The notes beneath the pieces are model-generated. The model was not told the DNA's origin. It saw nothing but the letters and a program-made list of their open reading frames with translations, and searched no databases. Positions 31,943 to 42,307 of a DNA stretch of 54,101 nt are shown here, in pieces. The stretch comes from Penium margaritaceum (Eukaryota; Streptophyta; Zygnematophyceae; Desmidiales; Peniaceae): contig SZWC01003876.1 in the NCBI GenBank assembly GCA_023375785.1, positions 89,522 to 143,622 on the forward strand, written 5' to 3'. Every line of letters begins with the position of its first letter. Position 1 is the stretch's first letter. The translations under genes and the position numbers were made by a program.

Positions 31943-32890
31943 TCATCCATGATGCCAAAAATTACAATTGCTCACCAAGATTCTTACTTGAGGCCGTCCT
32001 AGTAGAAACAGAGCTCGTCGAGGGCGAGGTAGCTGGCGGTGATGATTTTGCGAAAATGCCACTGATACTCCGTCGCACTTGACTGCTGATGCAGGCGTTA
32101 AAGCTTGTACCATCCGCAATATTTCTCCTTCTGTTTCCCAAAGAAAGCGTGAATAGCATGCGTGGAATCGCTCCACGTTTCCCTTGGCGCGAGAGAGTCG
32201 TGTCACATCAAATCTACTTCCCGTTCGAGAGGTAATACACTTGCGATATATAATGTGAGAGCGGTCGGATGAGCCATTGATCTGGCTCCAATGGCCTCTT
32301 GCTACTATTTAATGGTCTTTAGACTAGACCACCGACTTAAAGCCATGCCATGAAAAGGCAAGGCATCGAGGTCAATTTCCTTCTTGATGTTCTTGACTCG
32401 AGCAGCAGTGAAGTACACGTCCAATCTTGTCAGCCACATCCTGTCCGCTGGCCCTAATGTATTTGCGTGATAGAATGGCTCCTGTAGTGCCGGTCGAATA
32501 CAGGATTCACTATAGAGTTGGAGCTTTCTCTCGGTGACCACTGCTTTTTGCGCACGGGGATTCTGAAGCTCCTCCATCATCCCGTTCAGTTGCTGAAGTA
32601 AATGGGTGTTGAGGCTCTCGAGTACCAACAACTTATGGCACAGGTCTTCGTTTATTTCGAAGTGTCGTTCAGTGCCCTCCATCTTGCCCGACGTCGACTC
32701 GATAAGTAGTGGCGGAAGCGCAGGGTTTGCCAAGCCCAAGGGGTTCAACACCGGGTTGGCCATCGGGTTCGTCGATGTTGTGCCATTCACTAGCTGTTGC
32801 TATTATGCGGTTTGCATGTAGAGCTTCGATGTCGGCGTACTTCTTATCCTCGATCACCGGAGTGTTCGCCGCGACAACTGCTTGCTCCAT
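31943..32890 (-). pseudogene. Gypsy B gag, relic
   Basis: The minus-strand frame 32305-32790 reads WLTRLDVYFTAARVKNIKKEI then ALPFHGMALSRWSS, the gypsy capsid core. It matches MWLTRF, ATGVKNKQEKIDLAV and LLRGTMPMWW in gypsy D (34985-35095). 31943-32206 holds a further fragment. A run of NPLGLANPALPP precedes the capsid. Confidence 0.65.
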
Positions 32891-33004
32891 TCATTGTTGT
32901 TGTCATGAAATCTATGATCCTCTAAACGGTGGATGTGCGTTGAACATTTGTGCGCGGCTGTCGCCAGGTAGTTAGTGTGTCAGTTGCCCCTCAGGCGGCA
33001 TTGT

Positions 33005-33016
33005 ACTCTGATAGCA
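33005..33016 (-). promoter_or_regulatory. Primer-binding site of gypsy B
   Basis: Read on the minus strand: TGCTATCAGAGT. This is the initiator tRNA-Met primer site TGGTATCAGAGC with two changes, lying next to the 5' LTR. Confidence 0.7.
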
Positions 33017-33018
33017 TG

Positions 33019-33570
33019 TGTTAGGTCAGGCGGAACATAGGTGGATCACAGGGATGAGTTTAGGGACAATAGATGATTCGAGGATTTGGAAAAGATTGAT
33101 AATTTGTAGTAAGCATTAAGTGTAATTTAATGACAAGTGTCGAGTGAGTCGATCACGTATGAACAATGATGAAAGTCAGCACGAAGCATATGTTGGGTCC
33201 TTTGTCCTCAAGCCGAGAGATGCATGTGAGGTCATGCAGTGAGTGGTTTCTTTGAGAAGCTTTGCTGAGAAGTCGGGGGACTTCGAGAATATGAAGGCGC
33301 GGTTTTGTAAAAGTTCAGCGCTGTTGAGAAGTTCATCGTAAAAATCAAAACGCAGATATGATTTGCAACACTTATGTCGAGCATTATGGAAAGTGGTCGA
33401 AGTCTTCGGAACCTTGTAGAGCACGACACAAGAGGTTGGGGCAGATGACTAAAATGGCCTTGGCTGATCAGCGTAAGAATCTTGAGATCTTCGCATTGTG
33501 GGCCATGGGTGCAATGACAACAATGCTCACTCGCAGGGTTTAGGGACTCGTGTACACCTGGGATGTAGCA
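33019..33570 (-). repeat. 5' LTR of gypsy B
   Basis: 552 bp, starts TGTTAGGTC and ends GTAGCA (the partner ends GTAACA). It is clearly alignable to 27928-28464 but with many substitutions, indicating an old insertion. Confidence 0.85.
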
Positions 33571-33818
33571 CATGAGTCTCGTGAAGCAATGCTCTTATGA
33601 CGTGGCCTTGCATGTATCGCTTGGATTTTGTTCGTAAGACCCCAACTATGCCTCACTGATTTTTCTACTACTCTACATTTATGTTTTTCCTTTGTGTCAC
33701 ATGCCATTGAACTACAATCATTGCGAACTACAAACTACATTAGTATCCCAGTTTCCCAAGTAAACATGTTCTGTGCAATTTCTACCCGTTCTTCCTCGAT
33801 TTTCTATAAGGGCTAGCA
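33571..33818 (+). repeat. Gypsy C LTR, right part
   Basis: AAGACCCCAACTATGCCTCA aligns with ACGACCCCGACTATACCTCA of the gypsy D LTR. The block continues in parallel with that LTR to an end at CTATAAGGGCTAGCA. Together with 27639-27927 it makes one LTR split by gypsy B. Confidence 0.6.
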
Positions 33819-33834
33819 GATATTGCCTCTCCGA

Positions 33835-34382
33835 GGTTACGTACCAGACACACACGAGTCCCTAATCTCCCAAGTGGGCATTTCTGTCATTATCCAAATA
33901 TCCCAATGCGTGTCAAGACCTTGATTTTCACTATGACGAGTGAGGACAATTCAGCCAACTGCCCTCGCCCTCTGGCAAACCTTCTCACACTTTCTGACAA
34001 CTCCGACCACTTTCGAGAATCTTCCACAGAAGTGTCACGACCTTCCGGCCGACTTCTTGACGCATCGAGACACGTCTCACTTTATAAAGATGCATCTTGC
34101 ATCTTTGCCGTTGATCCTCAAAGCCCCCCAACTTCTCGCGGAGCTTCTAGAATCCGACCACTCACGACACGACCCCAGACGCATCGCTCGATGACCGACC
34201 CAACGACCCCGACTATACCTCATTCGTCACTCAACACTTGTATGTATGTGTTTGACTAATTCGACACTTGTCATCGAAGTACACTTACTGCTAAATATGA
34301 ATTGCTCAAGTGTCAAAATTTCTAAACCGCGTTGCCTTGCAACTTCAACCTCTTCACCATCTACGCTCTGTTGGGTATAACA
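33835..34382 (+). repeat. 5' LTR of gypsy D
   Basis: 548 bp, GGTTACGTACC (first T of TGTTACG mutated) to GGTATAACA. It is the unbroken reference copy against which the split 3' LTR and the gypsy C LTR can be read. Confidence 0.85.
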
Positions 34383-34384
34383 CT

Positions 34385-34396
34385 TGGTATCAAAGG
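34385..34396 (+). promoter_or_regulatory. Primer-binding site of gypsy D
   Basis: TGGTATCAAAGG, the initiator tRNA-Met primer site with two changes, two bases after the LTR end. Confidence 0.75.
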
Positions 34397-36080
34397 GCAG
34401 CGGTGCTGGAGAGGCATCCGACTACTTTGTCCATCCGGATGACTACCTTGCACAAGCTGTTAGTGGATCTCGCACGTCCAGTCTTTGCAGAGCTTGCGAC
34501 TACGACGTGAAGCGTGCGAGCGCACCCAAGAACCAGCATTGGGTCTTTGGCGACGACTTCGGTGATGGAGGAGCAGAACATGTCTATGCACGCGAATCTT
34601 CAAGCAACAGTGAACACTGGCGTGGTAGGCTATGCGGTAGCTAGAGCAACCCCTACGGCTCCGACAACCAATCCGATCGCGGATTCAATGGCAGTAAACC
34701 AGCCACCCTTACCGACGACTTTGACGACGACAGCATGAACAACAGGTGGCACTGGATGACGGACGCGAATCAACAAGGAACTGGCAAACCATATCTCCGC
34801 ATTCAGGGGAATCAATAGCCACCTGCTCCGACAACTCAACGTCACGATGGAGGCTCTTCGCAATGCAAGTGCACGATAAGTGATTATTGTCGAGAGAAGT
34901 AACCAACTCTCAAGCAAACCCCACATTCGTCTAGCCTCACCAAAACCATTCGATCCGGCGAATTCCAAAGGACAGACGGTTTGGATGTGGTTGACGAGAT
35001 TCTAGATGCAATTCACCGCTACAGGGGTCAAAAACAAACAAGAAAAGATTGACCTCGCGGTTTCGCTTTTGCGTGGCACTATGCCAATGTGGTGGTTTGA
35101 TGTAAAGGCCAATGAACAACAGTAGGAGACCGGCAAGGGCTCATCAACTGTCAGCAACTCCCATCTCCGCAGGCATTCTACCATTGGAGCAGATCAACCT
35201 ACATTGACAAGATGTGTTGATGCCACCAACCGACTAGAACGAGTTCTCGTGTGCGATGCTCGCACCATTTGGACGATTGTACGAGAAGCGTGACGCCCGA
35301 TACAAGCTCCGACGTCTCTGTCAGCAGTCTAGCATGGTAGATAACACACAAAGATTCCACAAGATCATCACTGGTGCAGACATTGCCCCTAGAAAACTCT
35401 AATTTCAATACAACGGCATCAAACGAGACATCTAACAAGAAATTGCCATTTTGGCATCCAAAATGACTCACCGCATATGATCATAGTAGTAAAATGGATG
35501 GACAGTGCTGACTACATCGGATCCTGGAATCCTACGGGTGGCTACCTCCCAACCACACGTACCTTGGAAACGAAAGAAGCTAGTCGGGGGACTCATCGAT
35601 TCTGATGTAGTTGGGTGTCGTCAACCATAGAGAAATGCGCGCCTGTTACAACTGCTAAAAAGTGAGGCACATCGATTGCAACTCTCAAAGCAAACAACAG
35701 GCCAATGCAAGGGGGAAGTTACAAAAGAACGAGTCGGAAAACTGCAAAGGACAAGAGTAAAGGGTGTAACTCTTGTCCGTGAGGAGAAATCTTTGCCAAA
35801 CGATAACCCATCTGAACGGCCTACGACACCGTAGAGGGTTTCTGATATCGCAAGGTTTGACGAGGGATACAAGGACGACCAACCGGCAATACTACTAAAA
35901 GTTTGACATCGATGATGCAAGAGCAGCAGAACAGTACCGGCACAAGTGGACCGAGTAGCTTCTCACATCTTCATAAGCAACAACATGGTTTGCAAGCAAG
36001 GTTTGCAGACTGGACCAGATGTGTTTGAAGGAAAAAACCGTTGAGAGGAGGTCGCAAACATGAAGACTCCGAGAACCGTT
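34397..36080 (+). pseudogene. Gypsy D gag, broken
   Basis: Capsid motifs RLASPKPFDP, GQTVWMWLTRF and LAVSLLRGTMPMWWFDVKA occur at 34930-35105 in one frame with stops between. A shortened zinc-knuckle-like string, ACYNC-stop-KVRHIDCN, lies at 35641-35680. The rest to 36080 is a run of short frames with basic and Ser/Thr-rich content. Confidence 0.65.
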
Positions 36081-36494
36081 GTGACTACAAGTGGGAGATC
36101 TGTGGATGTATCAGTCGGGAGGTCTTGTCCAATGAGAGACCAAAAAGTTATTCTTGGACGAGATTTCCTTCATTAGCAAAATCCACAGGTTGACTGGAAC
36201 AGTGGCAACATCTATGTGGAAATAAACAGTGCCAAGCGACAACTTCCATGTGTGGGATGGAAGACGACAGGGGAAGTAGTAGAGGTGGAAGTAGCAGAGG
36301 AAGCCGCAGTAGCTGAAAAGCGACAACCTGTGCAGCCGATTCCGATCAAAGTGGCCAAACACTGCATACAACGAGGGGCTCGTGCATGGCCTGTGCATCT
36401 TCAGCCAATGGAGGAAGTGGAAGTGGTAGCAACCGACTCACCGGCCTCATCAACCTCATCAGTATCAACAAAGTTCTCGATGGTACTAAAATAA
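36081..36494 (+). pseudogene. Gypsy D protease end and linker
   Basis: RSCPMRDQKVILGRDF (36120-36170) is the C-terminal part of the retropepsin region. An open frame (36216-36494) follows, with an acidic VVEVEVAEEAAVAEK stretch linking to RT. Confidence 0.6.
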
Positions 36495-37437
36495 TTTGCA
36501 CCTCTCATCCAAGGGTTTGTGAACATCTTCCCCGACGAACCCCCAAGAACCATACTACCTCAACGTGACATCAACCATTGTATTGAGCTGAAACCGGGCA
36601 GCCGACCCACAGTTCGCGGGACCTATCGGACGAGCGATCACGATCTGACCAAGTTAAAAAAGTAGCTCGACGAGATGCTCGGTCAGGGGTTCATCCGCCC
36701 ACCCACGTCACCATACGCTGCACCAATACTATTCGTAAAAAGAAAAACCGGCAAAATATGGATGTGCGTGGACTGCTTGGCAATGAACGACGCTACCATC
36801 AAGGCCCGCTACCCGCTTCCCCGAGCCGACAAACGTTTTTATCAACCCCGAGAGGCTCGAATTTCACCAAGTTTGACTTAAGCAAAAATCATCCTGAGAT
36901 TTGCGTGACAAGTGGTGACATCAAGAAAACGCCGTTCCGAACTCGCTACGGGCATTTTGATTTCACGGCATAGTCGTTTGGACTTACAAATTCCCTAGCA
37001 AAGTTCATGGTGGCAATGGATAGTATTTTTGGCCCGTACCTCAACAATTTTGTCTTGGTGTATCTCAATGACATCTTGGTGTACAGTCGCACCCCACGGG
37101 AGCACGATGGACATCTTTGAAAAGTCCTTAAAGTTGTACAAAGAGATGTTTTTTTTAGAAATCTCTCCAAGTGCAACATCGGTCGCCGTTCGATCGGTTT
37201 TTTGGGTCACGTCATCAACGACGAATGGATCACCATGGATCCAAAAAAAGGTGGCAGCACTTACTGGTTTGCCGACACCAACCAATGTTCGAGACATCCA
37301 AATTTTCCTAAGCTTTTGCAAATACTACCGTCATCTGGTACGGAATGAGGCCCGAGAGTCAGCGCATCTCTCCAACCCCACTCGAACAAAGAAGACAAGT
37401 GACAGTGGGGTGAGAGCGAACAGAAGCGTTCATCGCT
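36495..37437 (+). pseudogene. Gypsy D reverse transcriptase, broken
   Basis: RT finger motifs LDEMLGQGFIRPPTSPYAAP and FVKRKTGKIWMCVDCLAMND (36675-36790) are followed after a frameshift by FTKFDLSKNHPEI and TPFRTRYGHFDFTA. The catalytic box reads VYLNDILVYS (37058-37087): the first Asp is changed to Asn. Stops occur at 36663, 36972 and later, with more frame changes to 37437. Confidence 0.8.
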
Positions 37438-37740
37438 TTGTTGAATGCGCTGATCCCGGTGCCATCCCTACAATTAGTCGATCCAACGGTCGACTACGTT
37501 GTGGCTACGGATGCCTCAGATCAAGCCATTGGCGCGGTCCTCCTAGAAGACCACAACAAACGAGAGCAGCTGGTCGCATACATGTCAAGAAATTTGTACG
37601 GACGGGAACTCAACTACGCCGTACACAAGAAGGAAATACTGGCGGTCGTACATACAATTAAGACATGGCGGTGCTATCTTGAATGTCGCCGATGCATCAT
37701 ACGCATTGACCACCATGCACTAAAATATTTGAAGATGTAG
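37438..37740 (+). pseudogene. Gypsy D RNase H
   Basis: An open frame contains VDYVVATDASDQAIGAVLLE, YAVHKKEILAVVHTIKTWR and CIIRIDHHALKYL. The RNase H catalytic Asp (TDAS), Glu (KKEIL) and Asp (IDHHAL) are all present. A TAG at 37738-37740 separates it from the integrase frame. Confidence 0.85.
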
Positions 37741-37770
37741 CCAAACCTCAATCAATGTCAAACTCGATGG

Positions 37771-38604
37771 ATGGAGCTCGTGGAACCTGGGTTCAACTAT
37801 GACATTGAGTACCGACCGCGAAAAACCAATCCTGCGGATGCACTCAGCCACCGACCAGATTTGATGGTTGGGGCAGTTACGCTACAGCTACAACGAGATC
37901 CGTATCTCGAGCAGTTGTTCACACGAGGCCACGACCAGCATGGAGGATATGACAAGGCGCAATCTTGGTATGACACACCCGATTGGAGACGACGATTCCC
38001 TCACCGGGTGGTCATTCCCCCGAATGAAGAACTTCGCCACATGTTGCTCGAGGAGTGCCACGACACAGGTCTAGGTGGACATTTTGGAGAAGAAAAGAAG
38101 CTAAAGAAGCTGGCAAAATACTACTGGTGGGACAAGCTACAATTCGACGTGGCCAACTTCTACAAAACCTGCGACACGTGTCAGCGACAAAAATCCCATT
38201 GCACACAGCCATCCGGACTTCTGCAGCCGCTCCCCATGCCAAAGGAACCATGGGCTGACATCTCCATGGACTTCATCACGGGATTACCAGTCACACCCGA
38301 GGGATATGACGCAATCCTCGTGGTTGTTGACTTGTTTTCCAAAATGTCTCACTTGATCCTAGTTACGACCACCGTGACTGTCGAAGGATCAACACGTCTA
38401 TTGATAAGCAACACTGTGCTAGTACACGACGTGTCAAGAACTAGCACAAGGGACAGGGGCGGACCATTCACTAGCCCTTTCTGGCACAAATTAATGACTC
38501 GCTACAGTAGTCCGATACAGCTTTCAACGGCGTTCCGTCCTCAAACCAATGGCAAAACCGAGGGGACCAACCAAACGCTCGAACAACTTCTCCGAACATT
38601 ATGA
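37771..38604 (+). pseudogene. Gypsy D integrase, nearly intact
   Basis: One open frame of 277 codons. It begins with the linker FNYDIEYRPRKTNPADALSHR. The H2C2 zinc finger follows (ECHDTGLGGHFG...KTCDTCQRQ). The DDE core then has Asp in ISMDFITGLP, Asp in TRDRGGPFTSPFW and Glu in NGKTEGTNQTLEQLL, so all three catalytic residues are present. A stop after LLRTL ends the frame before the GPY/F segment. With RT dead, the element as a whole is inactive. Confidence 0.85.
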
Positions 38605-39346
38605 GAACCTCATGGGACAAGTTGGGCACACGAACACCCAACCGTCGAATACGCATGTAATTCGGCGATCTCCACCGTAAGGGCAGAAATCCATTTGAAG
38701 TGGTGTAAGGCAAGCTTCCCGCCACACCAGTCGGACTACACAGCCACAACAACTTTCTCGCGGTTGACATCCAATATTGCGACTTCTCGACCATCTAGGA
38801 GGAAACACGACAGACATACGAAGACGCGAGTGGCGGTGAGACATCGCAACGATGATTTTTTCACCACCAGCAACAGAGTTCTTCTCGACTCGACCAACAT
38901 CAAACTCCGAGGAGCCAACTGTTCGAATCTCAAACCCGATGGCTGGGACCGTTTGAGATCGAGCGCATGCAAACCCATGTGGTTGCATGACTCAAACTCC
39001 TCGACGCTATGGACATTCATCCGGTGTTTCATACCAGCAGCCTCAATTACTACCAAGACCCCGTACAGAACTTCCTCGGTAGGGACGAGGGGATGGACAG
39101 GAGGAGGGAGATACATGCCCCTCCTCCTGTGCAGGTGGACGAGGACACAGAGTACGTCATCGAGGACATCCTGAGCTATTGACGACCTGGCAAACCAACA
39201 TTATATCTTGCCAGGTGGCACGGCTACGATGTCGCGCATGACTGCTTGGAACCCAATGACAATGTCCGAGACATTGATCACCTCATTGAAGGATATTACC
39301 GCCGTCATCGGGCCACATCTCTGTGCGTGCCGGGACGTCGCAGCTA
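38605..39346 (+). pseudogene. Gypsy D integrase C-terminus and chromodomain, broken
   Basis: Fragments in shifting frames: IHPVFHTSSLNYYQDPVQN (about 39018-39070), then PPPVQVDEDTEYVIEDIL and LYLARWHGYDVAHDCLEPND (39120-39265), then DIDHLIEGYYRRH. The second part is a chromodomain with its aromatic/acidic pattern, interrupted by one stop (SY-stop-RPGKP). 38605-39000 is decayed integrase tail. Confidence 0.75.
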
Positions 39347-39356
39347 AAGGGGGAAG

Positions 39357-39623
39357 TGTTACGTACCAAACGTACACAAGTCCCTAATCTTTCCGAGTGG
39401 GCATTTCTGTCATTACACAAATATCCCCGAGCGCGTCGAGACCTCGATATTCATTCCGACAGTCGAGGGAAATTTGGCCAATTGCCCTTGCCCTCCATGG
39501 AGCATTCTCGCACTTTCTGACAACTTCGACCACTTTCGAGAATCGACAGAAGTGTCACGAAATTTCGGTCGACTTCTCGACGCATCAAGATACATCTCAA
39601 TTGATAAAGATGCACCTCGCATC
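39357..39623 (+). repeat. Gypsy D 3' LTR, part 1
   Basis: Follows the polypurine tract AAAGGGGGAAG (39346-39356). Begins TGTTACGTACC and matches the first ~270 bases of the 5' LTR. It is cut at GCATC by copia 2. Confidence 0.88.
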
Positions 39624-40263
39624 TGTTGTGATTTGTGACGTTCCTGTCGACCTGTACAGTTTTCTGTGACCACTCGGCCGTGTCCATACTCGTGCAGATC
39701 CCTGATGTTTAGGTGGTACCGGTGCGTTGTCCGGTGGCGGACTACCAGCTTGGAGCTGACCGACGGCCGTTCCAGAGCTCTGGACGCTACCCGGGACCTC
39801 CTGCAGTTTTTCTACAGCACGCAGGATTTTATCGGTGGACTGGCCGTGGGCCCGATTTGCATGTTTTTGCATTGTGTGTCCACCGTTCGATGCCGGATGT
39901 ATGCATGTGACCAGTCGTAACGTCCGGCTTGTGATTCTGCACGTCTAGGTTCAGACGGCGTAGCGTTCTGACATCTGTGGACAGAGTTACGGCCAAAACA
40001 ATGGTTTTGGACCGGTTTTAGGACAGATCTTGCACTGCCGCGTGCGACACCCGCTGTGCGCCGCGGCAGGTACTTATGCCATGGACCTGTCATTTGTCAT
40101 CTCTCTCTGAAAATACTATTGAAGCATTCAGACACTTTGCCTTGTGTCCCCTAGCCAAACCCTTGCCGTTGCCTACATGACTTGTGACTGTCGTCACCGT
40201 CTGATCAGGCAGTGACGCCTGGTCAATGGCAGAGTTGCTAGGAAGCTTCTTTGCATCTTCTCA
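39624..40263 (+). repeat. 5' LTR of copia 2
   Basis: TGTTGTGATTTG...GCATCTTCTCA. Pairs with 47735-48373. Differences include a small indel near 39707 and a 5-6 base indel near 40113. Confidence 0.92.
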
Positions 40264-40275
40264 TGGTATCAGAGC
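40264..40275 (+). promoter_or_regulatory. Primer-binding site of copia 2
   Basis: TGGTATCAGAGC, immediately after the LTR; a perfect match to the usual plant copia site complementary to initiator tRNA-Met. Confidence 0.93.
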
Positions 40276-40339
40276 AGTGAGACAGTTCTCATTGAGCTGC
40301 GCAGTAGAGACGCAGCAGAGCAACAGTAGTGAGAGTCAC

Positions 40340-40920
40340 CGTTGCAGCAGATCCACTAGGGCCCGTCGAAGAGAGCTCGTCGCCGTCAATGCAGCCCACA
40401 CCCATCACGTGAGACCGCAGCAGCGGCGCTGCCCCTGTGCAAGTAGCAACATAGTGGCAGAGCAGCAGCAGCAGCAACGGTAGTAGCAGCGCCGTAGCAG
40501 CAGCCTGCCACAGCAGCAGTCACAGCAGCACGAGGCGGCTGCAGCGAGTGCAGCCGCCGCCCGTAGCCGCAGCGGTGGCCGCCGCAGCAGCAGCGAGCGG
40601 CGGCAGCGGCGCCAGCAGCAGAGCAGCAGCAGTGGCAGCAACAGCAGTGCAGCAGCAGCAGCGGCAGCCACGGCCGCAGCAGCAGAGCAGCAGCAGCTGC
40701 AGCAACAGCAGCGCAGCAGCAGCAACAGCAGTGCAGCAGCAGCAACAGCAGCAGGAGCGCGCGGCGGCGACAGCGAGCAGTAGCCGCAGCGCGCAGCAAC
40801 AGTAGCGAAATTGCGTAGCCGCTGTTGCCACTGCTGCGCACGTAGCCACGCAGCTGCTGCTACTGCAGCTGACAGCATAGCTGCAGCAATAGCTGAGTGG
40901 AAGCTGCTACGCAGCCTACG
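40340..40920 (+). repeat. CAG/CAA-rich leader of copia 2
   Basis: About 550 bases built of GCAGCAGCAACAG and related trinucleotide runs between the primer site and gag. Long Ala/Leu/Cys or Gln frames on both strands are composition artefacts. The minus-strand relic of the same family has a decayed version at 13740-14208, so the tract is an old family trait. 40921-41209 is the rest of the leader, with several CTGACGTCAGC palindromes near 41017-41090. Confidence 0.8.
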
Positions 40921-41117
40921 CGCAGCTTCCGCGCAGCCGCCGTGGAGCGGCTGCACGCTCGCGCAGAGCCGCAAGAAAGAAAAACAAAAAAAAAGGAAAA
41001 AGGAGGGGAGTCGAGCTGACGTCAGCATTTCTGCTTGCTGACGTCATCAGGTCGTGCTGACGTCAGCAACCACCTGCTGACGTGAGCACCATACTTAGCT
41101 AAATATTTGGCGGGACA

Positions 41118-41666
41118 GTCAAAAATTGCCAGCGTCCCAACTCCTCGAGAAACGCTGACTCTTTTGAAATCCGACAAACCTGACCTGTCCACCCATACTG
41201 AGAGGCGACATGGACTCGTCGGACAACAAGGGGAAGGCGACAGATGATCCCTCCTCCTCATCTTCTGGTGTCCTGAGCCCACGCTCGCAGGCCATTGAGG
41301 ACCTGCGGAGCCAGCAGGTTGAGATGCGTCGCCTACAGCGGGAGCAGACTGATGCCATCCGTACGCTGACTGAGCTCCTGCGTAGCCAGTCNGTCAAAAA
41401 TTGCCAGCGTCCCAACTCCTCGAGAAACGCTGACTCTTTTGAAATCCGACAAACCTGACCTGTCCACCCATACTGAGAGGCGACATGGACTCGTCGGACA
41501 ACAAGGGGAAGGCGACAGATGATCCCTCCTCCTCATCTTCTGGTGTCCTGAGCCCACGCTCGCAGGCCATTGAGGACCTGCGGAGCCAGCAGGTTGAGAT
41601 GCGTTGCCTACAGCGGGAGCAGACTGATGCCATCCGTACGCTGACTGAGCTCCTGCGTAGCCAGTC
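41118..41666. other. Assembly duplication around N at 41392
   Basis: 41118-41391 and 41393-41666 are near-identical 274 bp blocks holding the gag start. Each has the ATG (41210 and 41485). They are separated by one N. Confidence 0.9.
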
Positions 41667-42306
41667 CACAGTCCCATGGCAGGTTTCCGAGGGGGCTGCC
41701 GGCGTCGCGATCTCTACACAGCAGTCGGCTCACGCACCCGTTACAGGAGCTCGATCTGATCCACTCACCCGTATGCTGACTGAGCTTCTGCATGGCCAGT
41801 CCACAGTCCCACGGCAGGTTTCCGAGGGAGCTGCCGACGTCGCGATCTCTACACAACAGTCGGCTCGACCTGACCCACCACCTTTTGACCTCCTGGATGA
41901 TGAGCCATTCATGCCAGGCATGACGGACGACTCCCCGGATCATGAGATTCGAGTTCTTCAGGAGCGCCTCCGTCAGCTGCAGACGAGGACCAGATCTCCT
42001 CGGATTCCTACGGTGCGACCGTCACCCGACTATCCCGGTGACTATCCACTTCCGAGAGTCTTCCCCGTCTCTCGTCCTCCTCAGCTTGCGGTCGCCCTCC
42101 CCACGGAGCGGCAACCCAAGGACTTTGAGACACCACCCCCAGTGTACATCACTGAGGACGGCTTCGACTGCTGGGCGATCCTCTTTCAGGTTTGGCCCAC
42201 TTCAGAGGGCGTGTGGCCCTACTACCACAGCCAGTATCAGTCTACAGACCTAGCACAGGTGCAGACAGCAGCCAGGGCGATGCGCGGTCTCCTCTACGCC
42301 ATGTGA
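41485..42306 (+). pseudogene. Copia 2 gag, N-terminal part
   Basis: An open frame of 273 codons starting MDSSDNKGKATDDPSSSS. It includes two ~35-residue repeats (LTELLxSQSTVPxQVSEGAA, at 41641 and 41779), a Pro-rich stretch, then DFETPPPVYITEDGFDCW and FQVWPTSEGVWPYYHSQYQ. It ends at TGA 42304-42306, where the family frame should continue. The continuation is one frame over from 42308, so a single small indel near 42300 broke gag. I chose the second ATG because the first lies in the assembly duplicate. Confidence 0.85.
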
Positions 42307-42307
42307 G

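Larger units (their letters stand above)
27928..33570 (-). mobile_element. Ty3/gypsy chromovirus B, decayed, minus strand
   Basis: LTRs at 27928-28464 and 33019-33570 flank a minus-strand interior with gag, protease-adjacent region, RT, RNase H, integrase and chromodomain in gypsy order. The primer site beside the right LTR and the polypurine tract beside the left LTR are in the correct places. All genes are broken. It is inserted into the LTR of gypsy C. The target duplication has decayed beyond recognition. Confidence 0.88.

Noticed and set aside
40386..41028. Long minus-strand Cys/Leu/Ala-rich frames opposite the copia 2 leader
   Set aside because: They are the complement of CAG repeats and have no independent coding signal.
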